In this document: piece by piece, positions 55,653 to 64,000 of the stretch
Layout of the letters: each line of letters opens with the position of its first letter
Numbering within the stretch: the stretch's first letter is position 1
NCBI GenBank assembly: GCA_006384855.1
Contig: VCJN01000908.1
Coordinates: forward strand, 118,876 to 182,875
Origin: Tetraselmis striata
Lineage: Eukaryota; Chlorophyta; Chlorodendrophyceae; Chlorodendrales; Chlorodendraceae
Direction: 5' to 3'
Length of the DNA stretch: 64,000 nucleotides
Program-made: the position numbers and the translations under genes
The notes under the pieces: model-generated
What the model was told of the DNA's origin: nothing
Database searches by the model: none
What the model saw: only the letters and a program-made list of their open reading frames with translations

Positions 55653-56245
55653 TCCAACAGTGTTGGAAATTCAATCACTGGCCTTCAATTAGTCGTGCAG
55701 AATGCTCCGGCAATTCGCTGCTTGACTACAAGTCTACAACGGAGCGTCGCGTACTCAGGGCTTTCCTCAACCAGATCGTTGCAATGGCTCTATATACACG
55801 AATATGCCATGCCTAATGTACGGCCGCCGTAGAGATGCAGAGATGCTGCGGCAACGGTTTCACCTCGCCAGTCTGTCCCACTGTTGCCAGTCGTTGAACT
55901 TTTTGGTTTCAGGGAGAGCGTCAAGAAAATGCACGCAAAGTACTGGGGAAGGAAAAAGCCAGTCGTCCTGTCCCGGCCGGGGCGGGGGGAAACAATGCCG
56001 GTTGCGCGCAGTATGCACGCGCGATATTTACCAACTCTTATTTCATCCTCTTTTTTGGTTTTCCGCCCTCGGGACAGGACTGGCAGTGAAACCCTTGCAG
56101 CGTCTCTACGACGGCCGTTTTTGCAGCAATCCAGTTAAGGAAAGCCCTGAGTAGGCGACGCTCCGTTATAGGCGTCAAGGAAATTGCCGGAGCATACTGC
56201 AAGACTAATTGAAGGCAAGTGACAGTTTCCAACAGCACTGTTGGA
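55653..56245. mobile_element. MITE with ~140-bp terminal inverted repeats
   Basis: The left arm begins TCCAACAGTGTTGGAAA and continues CCTTCAATTAGTC, GCAG(A/T)ATGCTCCGGCAATT, ACGGAGCGTCGC and CTACTCAGGGCTTTCCT. The right arm is its inverse, ending ...TTTCCAACAGCACTGTTGGA at 56,245. The extreme ends are themselves palindromic (CCAACAGTG/CACTGTTGG). The total is 593 bp, with no transposase. One internal-to-right-arm segment also occurs alone at 40,129-40,257. It sits between two divergent genes, close to the presumed threonine deaminase promoter. No target duplication could be assigned. Confidence 0.75.
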
Positions 56246-56872
56246 CCACCGTCTAAAACACTGCCATGAAAACAACCCGACACTGACCACGAAATGAGGT
56301 CCTCCCTACCAGTTTGGGCGTCGGCCCATTCTCATTTCATCCTATTTTTTTCATTAGAACGCTGATATCCAGGCTGCCGGAGCAACTGAATAGTCCTATT
56401 GAAGTACATCGAAAGGCAGCATCGTGTTTCTGTTCATCCATTTAACGGCGGTTTAGGGTTTTATGTTGGAATGTTCGTACGGATGATGTCAGGAACATAA
56501 TATATGAGGTCTGGCCCTGCAGAAATTGTCACGATTCTCAGGGGGCGACACCGCGCGTGGCGCGCGCCACGTCTCACCTGCTGCTCTTGCTCGCTGCCAG
56601 CATGCGCCGCCTTTGATTGGTGGTTACATTGTCGGCGCGCGCCCCATCAGCTGCCCGTCGCCAGCTACTACAGTACCTGTACTCGGCTCGTGCAAGCGGG
56701 AGGGATCGGCGCCGGCTCAGCTCGCGCGACGGCGGCGCGGCTCAGTAGCAGACGAAGGATTCAGCGAGCTCTCGTTCAGCACCGCCCCGCAAGCACGGGC
56801 CGACACGACTACGGCGGCCCCTGATTCCGCACTCCGCCGCCCAGAACAGCCCCTACTCCAGCTACCCGCGGA
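56246..56872. other. Upstream region of the threonine deaminase gene
   Basis: No independent gene. Contains a GC-rich block (GCGCGCGCCACG, CGGCGCGCGCCCC) and GATTGGTGG (an inverted CCAAT box) near 56,614. These could be promoter elements, but that is not shown. Confidence 0.35.
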
Positions 56873-59800
56873 ATGGCCCCGATGCGCGTGGCGGTGGCAC
56901 CGACGGGCCTCCGAGCGGCGGCGGCCGTGAGCGTGCGGCCGTCGGCGTCGTCGAGCTGTACCGCCCGCCGCCGGGCGGCCGTCCACTGCGCGCGGTCCGC
57001 CTGCCGCCCCGCAGGCTCGCCCGCCCGCGGCTTGCTGGCGACCCGCCGGGCCTCCATCGCGGAGGAGGCCGCACCCCCTGCCGAGGACGAGGGCGACAAC
57101 GAGGCCGCCAGCACCGGCGACGGGGCGGCGGCGGTCGTTCCGGCCGCAATGGCCAAGCCGGAGGAGTTGCGACTGGAGTCTGGCGTGCTCAGCGCGGTGG
57201 ACAGGAAGGGGCTGGGCCTGCCGGAGGACACCTTCCGTTGCGTGGGATGCACGCTGGCTGAGTGCCAGGTGCGGCTGGCCCGGAACCGGCTGCGGTTAGG
57301 TCGGGAGCAGTTGCGCGCCCAGGGCAACAAGAGTATGCGGAACCGCATAGCATAGCAGGGGGTCCCCACGGGCTTGGTGGGCCTGGGTGGCATGTGATGG
57401 GGCTTCCCCCCTTCCCCTAAAACCGTACCTGTGCAGATGCTAGAGACCGATCTTAAGGCTCGCTATCACTGTCACCATGCCGCCAGGCTGCTGCGCATTC
57501 GTACCAAGTGGCAGCTCAGCGCATTCCTGAAGGGACGGAAGTATGTCGCTCAGTGAATGTGATGCCCTGATTGACGAGAAGCCAACATCGCATATGTTCC
57601 GTCAAGACGTTCCCGCTCATGCCTTCGCTTCCTTCCCTTGCAGGGCCCAACCGGCTGCGCGAAGAACCAGTGGCGGTTCGAGAAGGGCGGCTACATGAAG
57701 AGCATCCTCACAGCTCGGGTGTACGACATTGCGGTATGAACACCCCTCCCTCTCCGCTCAGACCCGCACAATCGAGGCGGCACATGCGTCCCTGCCCTGC
57801 TGTGCTTGCTGACACTCGCACCGCCCATATAGATCCAAACGCCACTGGAGAAAGCAGAGAAGCTGAGCGACGCGCTGGGGAACACCATTCTGCTGAAGCG
57901 GGAGGACATGCAGCCGGTGAAGAGCTTCAAGCTGCGCGGCGCGTACAACAAGATGGCGCAGCTCAGCCCGGACGAGCTGGCGCGCGGTGTCATCTGCTCT
58001 TCTGCGGGCAACCACGCACAGGGCGTGGCCATGAGCGCGCGTGCGCTTGTACGAGGCCCTGGACCCTTGAGGACCCCCCCCCCCCCCCCCCCCCCTCCCG
58101 CCTCCATTGTTGATGGCTGAATGACTTGCGCTTCCTGCAGCGCCACACGCACTCTCTCTCTCTCTCTCTCTCTCTCCTGCGCGGCTGCTAGCACCTCCTA
58201 GGGCAAGGGGTTGGCCCTCATCGCCTGCCTGCACCACTCCTCATTGCTGCAGGGCTGCTCCGCCATCATCTGCATGCCCACCAGCACGCCGCGCATCAAG
58301 GTGGACGCAGTGCAGGCCCTGGGTGGCACCGTGGAGCTCGTTGGGGAGAGCTACAACGAGACGCAGGTGCCCCCCCCAAACAGGCACCCCCTCCCATCCT
58401 TGACCTGCCTTCGCATCCCTCTTAACCAGACAGCCATCTCCTGGGAGCCCTGCCTGACTCGCAACCCTGCCTGGGCCAGACGTACGCCATGGCGCGAGCC
58501 GAGGCGGACGGGCGCGTATTCGTCGCCCCCTACGACGACCCCTACACCATCGCGGGGCAGGGCACCATCGGTGCAGAGATTGCCTCGCAGGTGGGTGCAG
58601 CCGTGGGTGCATGGATGCGGTGCCCCTGCAACTCCAGCGGCTCCAGCACTGCCCTCTGTCTCTCGTCCCATCCCCCCCCCTTTGACCCCTCGCCCCCTCT
58701 GGGACCGCTTCCCCCGTGGCATTGGCTTCACCTTCCCTCCTAACTGCAGATAAAGAACCTGGACTCCCTGGACGCGGTGTTTGTGGCCATCGGCGGCGGC
58801 GGCCTGGTGGCGGGTGTGGCCGCTTTCTTGAAGGAGCTGAAGCCGTCCCTGAAGGTGATTGGCGTGGAGCCGACGGGCGCGAACGCGATGGCGCAGTCGC
58901 TGGCAGCCGGCCGCCGTGTGAACCTGTCCAAAGTGGACGCGTTCGCGGACGGCGTGGCGGTGAAGCAGGTGGGCATGGAGACGTTCCGCCTGTGCCGCGA
59001 GCTGGTGGACGGCGTCATCCTGGTGGACAACAGCGCCATCAGCGCTGCCATCAAGGACATGTTCAATGAGACACGCTCCATCCTGGAGCCCGCCGGGGCG
59101 GTCTCCCTCGCGGGCGCCAAGGCATGGCTCAAGCGTGAAGGTGTCAAGGTGCGGCTGCCGCTCAGCCACCTGTCAGCATCACACCTGCAACTACTCCTAG
59201 CACCACACATGCACCACCTCATGTGTCGACTTTGTTTATGTAGAAGTTGATGCTCTAATGATTTTTTTGTGTTTGCACTTGCCTGTGCAATCATCGCGCT
59301 ATCACTCATTATTGTGTCTACTCCCTAATTTGTCAATTTTTTCCGGTTTTGACATGAGCTGGCATGGTGGCTGTGCCCGCGCTGGCCGGACCTTGAAGCG
59401 CCTGTCTGACTGTTTGCACTGCCACTTTGCCGCCCAATGGCCAGGACCACACGGTGGTGGCCATCACCAGCGGCGCCAACATCAACTTTGACCGGCTACG
59501 CCTGGTGTCGGAGCTGGCGGACATTGGCGCCAAGACGGAGATAATGCTGGCGTCCACCATCCCGGAGGAGCCGGGCAGCTTCCTGGAGTTTGTGGAGGTG
59601 GTGACAGAGAGCCACACCTCCACAGAGTTCACCGAGTTCAAGTACCGCTACTGTGCAACCAGCGCTGCGCGCATTCTGTATAGCGTCAGCGTCGGCAACG
59701 AGTTCAACATCCAGGTGATGCCACCACCTTGCCTGCAGCCCTGCCCATTGACATGAGGGACGCGTAGCTTTAAAACATAGAACAGTTCAATCCCAGGCCG

Positions 59801-60259
59801 TGCCTTTTCCCCACGTGTTCCCATAGCTCCAGTTACTTTGTTCTAACTGAGCTTAATTCCGCACCCGCAGGACCTCGTGGACCGCCTGAATGACCACGAC
59901 ATGCCCACCACTGACTGCTCTGGCATGGACGCTGCGCTGGTGCACCTGCGCCACATGGTTGGCGGCCGGTACGAGCCCCCCCCTCCCCCCCCCCCCCCCC
60001 CCCGGGCTTCAGTTGTAGCAATGACGATGTGTAATCTGCAGCGGGTTGCCAGCCGGGCCGCTGATGACACCCTTTGATCCGCTCGCTCTCTACCTGGGCA
60101 CGCAGGCCACGCTCCTTCACAGGCGCGCTTCCGGACGAGCAGGTCTTCACAGTGGTTTTCCCCGAGCGTCCGGGCACACTCATGTACTTCCTGGGCATCT
60201 TCAAGGGAATCAACATCACGATGTTCCACTACCGCAAGTCAGGCAACAACAAGACGGAG

Positions 60260-60292
<33 letters not shown>

Positions 60293-60648
60293 TCCCCTTG
60301 CAGGAGCGCTAGCATTTGCTATTGCTTTGGCTGCTATCAGGAACTGGTCCGCAGTTGCAGCTGAAAGAGGATGTTTATTAAGGATTCTGGTGAAAGCGCA
60401 AATGCTTTCAGTGTCAACGTCAGCATTTAAGTGTCAGGCGCTAGCTATGTAGCGCACTTGTCTGGTCCCTCTGAGCCTGCCTGCTCCCACCCCCTCTTCC
60501 CCCCTACCAGCTGCTGATGGGCATGCAGGTGTCGGAGGAGCAGCGCCCGGCGTTCGAGGGCCAGGTGGAGGAGGTGACCGCTGCTGGATTCGATCTGCAA
60601 TTGCTGGACGACGACACGCAGCGGGTGTTTGACATGTTCATCCGATAA
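56873..60648 (+). CDS. Threonine deaminase (threonine ammonia-lyase), plastid
   Basis: Model: exons 56873-57268, 57644-57733, 57833-58048, 58253-58366, 58480-58590, 58750-59148, 59445-59714, 59871-59968, 60106-60259, 60511-60648; 661 residues. It converts threonine to 2-oxobutanoate with PLP, the committed step of isoleucine synthesis. Residues 1-~60 form an Arg/Ala/Ser-rich plastid transit peptide. The catalytic domain carries [20 protein letters not shown] (SFKLRGA includes the PLP lysine), [32 protein letters not shown] (PLP phosphate loop), [20 protein letters not shown] and [13 protein letters not shown]. Two ACT-like regulatory repeats follow ([12 protein letters not shown] and [16 protein letters not shown]), as in the isoleucine-feedback-inhibited biosynthetic enzyme. 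A short Cys-containing insert ([18 protein letters not shown]) precedes the domain. Several introns carry poly-C runs near their 5' ends. Confidence 0.96.
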
Positions 60649-60793
60649 GCTCCCAACTAAGGTGACCTGTGTTTAAAGTAAATGTAGAGGAATTAAAGTC
60701 ACATCGCGCTGCGTCTCGCTGTGAACCTCATTAGCCCGGGTTGCGGGGAGGCATGCCTCACGCACTCTCCCTTATAAAGGATTTGCAAGTCAA

Positions 60794-60798
60794 TGTAA
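60794..60798 (+). terminator. TGTAA poly(A) signal of threonine deaminase
   Basis: TGTAA 146 bases after the stop codon, in the 202-bp spacer to the converging hydrolase gene. Confidence 0.5.
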
Positions 60799-60850
60799 TG
60801 GACCTCTCTCTAGTACTCGTGCATGCACTTTGTCCCGAAAGCACGCCGCC

Positions 60851-62701
60851 TTATGGCGGCAGGGAGGCCGCCCATTTGGCAATGGCCTCGCTCGACTCTT
60901 GTGGCGCATCGTCCTGCGGGCAGTGTCCCGCCAGCACGGGCACGTAGAGCGCATCGGGGCGCAGGGCCATTATGAGCTCTGCCTTGGTGGGCGTCATCCA
61001 GGGATCCCGCTCCCCCCACAGCAGCATCACCGAGCCACGAAACGCCTGCAGCTGCTCCGCGGGGCGCGACCGCGTGCGGCCACCTGCCAGCGAGATCTGG
61101 TAGAACGCCCCCAGCGCACCCTCGTCCTCCGCCGCCATGTCGATGGACTTCACCAGCTCCTGGTCGACCTCAAACTCGTACACCTGCTGCAGGATCTGCT
61201 TGATGCGAACCTGCGGGGGCAGGATGGGGCAGGGCTCGGAGGGTGAGAAATGAGCTACGAGTTCCTTGACAGGTAGTTGGTCTCCTGGCAGAGCCTTATA
61301 ACGGCGCATCGAATGGCGGTGGCTAAACTAACTGGACATTGCGGGAGTAGCCACAGACCTTGGTGAAGTAGAAGATGGCACCTGCGGAGAAGCGGCCAAA
61401 CGCCTCCGCCAGGCGCTCCCGCAGCGTGGGATCCACGCTCTCGTCCTCCCGCCGCGAGCCCGCCACCGCCTGCTGCGCCAACGTCTTGCGCTCCGGCCCA
61501 GGGGCCGCGTCGGGCTGAAAGTTTCCGGCGGAATTGACGAGGCAGAGGCCGCGGAAGCGGTCGTTTCCCTCCGAAGCCGCGTACAGCGCCGCGAGCGCGC
61601 CGATGGAGTTGCCGGCGATGACGGCCCTGTCAGAGATTGACGCGCCCGCAACCTCTGCTGCAAAGTCCATCACTGTGCCGGCGGCCAAGTGGCAAAAAAT
61701 GCATTGATTAGCCGCTTTAATCACGAGATGCACATTTATACATATACATGATTTAGAGAATAATATAACACTTAGCTCACTTAGCTCGGACAGGATTGCA
61801 GGTAGTTACAAGTAGTGATCATTTGAGTGCTTGTGGGTCGGCGCCCCCACCCTGCTGGCCCCACAGCTCCATGGAGAACTCGGCCTCCACCTTGGGCGAC
61901 CAGCCGTAGCCCAGCATGCAAAGCGCATAAACCCGGAAGCCCTTGCGCGCCAGCGCTGGGATGGTGTACCGCCAGTGGTAGGAGTGCGCGCCGAAGCCGT
62001 GCACCAGCACCACGATAGGTCCGGTGTTAGCCTCGCCGGCGGCGATGTAATTGCAGGCGTGCCCGCGCCACTCCCAGCGGCGCCAGCCCTCGGCCTGCAG
62101 CGTGACGCGCTCCCGGCCCTGGGCGTCCAGCTCGCACTCAGGCAGGCCGAGCTCCGCATCGGACAGCGGCTCGAAGGATGTCGCGGAGGCACGTGGGCGA
62201 ACCGCGCCGTCGCGAGGGGCCGTGTGAGCGAAGCGCGGCGAGTGAGGTGGGATCCTGGACACACCGCAGTCAAAGAGGGCTGGAGGCAGCGGTCCTAGCT
62301 CTTGCCAACTGAGCTGGGCGCGCTTCGGAGCACCCGTTGCTACCGCCAGCGTGACAACCCCTTTGGCCCTTTCAGCAACGTACGATTCATCTGAAGCGGG
62401 TACGAGCACCAACAACCACCTGCACCTGGTGGAATGGAAATTATCTCTTTCTCTTTCTCTCTCCCTCTCTCTCGGTCTCGATACCACGCCAGGTTCGCTG
62501 TATGACAAGAGGGAGGAGAGACGGGGGGCAGGGGCAGACGGCTGGATGTGTCAGTTTCGATGGCGAAATGGCGAAACCTCACCTGAAGCCGCCCCTCCAA
62601 ACACTACGGGGGCGAATGGCGACGCGATGAGGCGCGCAGCGGTTGGCGGCGTTGGTCGGCGGCACCCCAACGCTCCCCGCGGACGCAGTAAGGATGGCCA
62701 T
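60851..62701 (-). CDS. Alpha/beta hydrolase, chlorophyll dephytylase/pheophytinase-like
   Basis: Minus-strand exons 62701-62583, 62419-61851, 61672-61338, 61210-60851; 460 residues. Residues 1-~40 (MAILTASAGSVGVPPTNAAN..., Arg-rich) look like a plastid leader. Core: WRRWEWRGHACNYIAAGE, VVLVHGFGAHSYHWRYTIPAL (oxyanion loop), LGYGWSPK, AGNSIGALAALYAAS (nucleophile Ser in G-N-S-I-G), LLWGERDPWMTP (catalytic Asp) and LAGHCPQDDAP (catalytic His). GNSIGG-type elbows and AGHCPQDE ends are typical of plant hydrolases acting on the phytol ester of chlorophylls; the exact substrate is an inference. Exon 2 begins in a helix-like stretch rather than a known domain, so the join of exons 1 and 2, made by phase only, is the least certain. 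A purine-rich GA tract (about 62,440-62,470) lies in intron 1. Confidence 0.85.
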
Positions 62702-64000
62702 AATGCAGTCGAAGCTGGTCGGCTTCTACGGTGTGGCACTGTATCACCTGAGCCGCTGTGGCGGTGGAGGGTTGATATTGCACACGCTGCGCCGCTTTTC
62801 CGTCCCCTCTTATTCGCCGGGCGCTCTGCGATCGAATGCCCGTGGCGCCCCGTACGGGCATCCCTCGATGCACCGTCACCATCTCCGTACCAGTACCTGT
62901 ACGTGCATGTGCGCCGCGCGGATCTGGGCGTTTAGCTCTCACAGCATGCCACGATTGTCATCATACTCGAGCGGCCGCCGGTACGGTACCGTCGGTCGCT
63001 ACCCTGTATCCCCATAATAGTCAGCATCTTTCACATTATTGCTGCTTGCGGGAGCAGGTACTTTAAGGGATTTACACTATACGCTGGTAGTAAAATAAAT
63101 CGTAGTGAAAAAATTCCATAATGATAATGATTAACGAGTATGAAATAACATTTTACCGGTAAGGATTACTGTTCAACGCATAATAATACGAATGCTGTAC
63201 ATATTTATGAGTGATTGATGCAACATTCAAGAAATCCATACATGAATGCACTTAGTGTTGTAACACATAAAAGTATGTCAAAACGACAACCTTTATAACA
63301 ATTCGTTATAACAATTCATTAACAATTTATAAGGATTCATACCGTGCTGCGAACATAAACGGTCTGCGCACGATAAATAACGTTCCGAACACCTGCGAAG
63401 AGGGAAATAATAGTACAAACGGAGAAATAGTACAGAATATATCACGAATACAACACAAAAATTCCGACGCAAAGGTGCAAAACAACTCATTATTGTTTCG
63501 CCCCGCGAACCGTATTTAAGCCTACGGTAGTCGCGCGCTATACACACACACACAGACACACACACAGACACACACACAGACACACACCACACACACACAC
63601 ACAACACATATGAAATAGTCGGAGTCGAGGGCGAAATGGTGCCGCCCTAGCTAGACGCGTACCTGAGCAGCGGGTCGATGCTGCTACGGTGGACAAAACC
63701 AACAGAGGACAGCTTGGGGCCCACACCTGGTGATGGGCAGCAGATGGAGAAGCCGAGACATCAGACACGAGACTTCAGGGGCGGCCCAAGGATGCAACGG
63801 AAGGGGTAGGGGCTTGGAAACTAGGGAGAGGGGCTGGTAGCCTGAGCTGTAATACAAGTGTTCCCTACTATGGTTAGAGATGGCAATGTGAGAATAACTC
63901 GGTCCGGGCAGCGGAGAGCAGCGGATTAGCATGCTGTAACCAATCTCAATATAATTTCAAGCCTTTGCGATGAAATCTGCATGAAAACCGTGAATTATGG
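62702..64000. other. Gene-free stretch to the window end
   Basis: Upstream region of the hydrolase gene (to about 63,050), then AT-rich sequence (63,060-63,500) and a (CA)n/CACAGA microsatellite (63,541-63,602). Short open frames only; a gene beginning or ending outside the window cannot be excluded. Confidence 0.4.

Noticed and set aside
1-64000. CRISPR arrays, operons, phage or defence islands
   Set aside because: The repeats are simple sequence, satellites or transposons. Genes have introns and individual poly(A) signals. Nothing prokaryotic in organisation was seen.
1-64000. tRNA or rRNA genes
   Set aside because: I found no sequence with convincing cloverleaf elements or conserved rRNA blocks; the only B-box-like motif (3653) lacks a clear partner A box.

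Overview
This is a nuclear DNA window from a eukaryotic, photosynthetic organism, most likely a chlorophyte green alga. The reasons are GC-rich exons split by many short GT-AG introns, the algal poly(A) signal TGTAA just downstream of several stop codons, plastid-type leader peptides on two genes, a plant/alga DWARF27-like gene, a REX1-B homologue (a family named in Chlamydomonas), and retroelements of algal type. All three stop codons end host genes, so the standard code applies. Gene models were built by hand from splice sites and reading phase; for all eight host genes the exon lengths add up to a whole number of codons with no internal stop.

Layout. 1-6.1 kb: repeat-rich DNA without a recognisable gene (direct repeats, a foldback-like element, a truncated LINE tail). 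6.15-8.9 kb: a DWARF27-like carotenoid isomerase gene (+) converging on a five-exon gene for a YnfA/UPF0060 small membrane protein (-). 9-11.6 kb: repeats. 11,668-18,391: an almost complete but disabled Ty3/gypsy LTR retrotransposon with a 4-bp target duplication, a methyltransferase-like module and an intact integrase frame. 19.2-20.6 kb: an array of ~188-bp tandem repeats. 21.9-22.4 kb: a decayed DDE transposase. 24.7-28.1 kb: a VWA/Cache receptor-like type I membrane protein. 31.0-35.8 kb: an 18-exon COQ8/ADCK3 kinase gene. 38.1-40.0 kb: a 5'-truncated LINE (-). 40.7-43.9 kb: a REX1-B homologue. 44.6-55.1 kb (-): a 19-exon gene for a 1,691-residue coiled-coil protein. 55.65-56.25 kb: a MITE with long inverted repeats. 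56.9-60.6 kb: plastid threonine deaminase. 60.85-62.7 kb (-): a plastid alpha/beta hydrolase of the chlorophyll-dephytylase/pheophytinase-like group. 62.7-64 kb: no gene seen.

The host genes are unrelated housekeeping genes, not an operon or a defence island. Three encode likely plastid or carotenoid/chlorophyll/isoleucine enzymes, one a mitochondrial ubiquinone kinase, one a DNA-repair-associated protein and one a cytoskeletal-type protein. Genes are arranged as convergent (D27/YnfA, REX1-B/coiled coil, threonine deaminase/hydrolase) and divergent (coiled coil/threonine deaminase) pairs. The most unusual signals are the YnfA gene with four introns, long poly-C runs near intron 5' ends of several genes, GC-AG introns, and the methyltransferase-like domain inside the retrotransposon.
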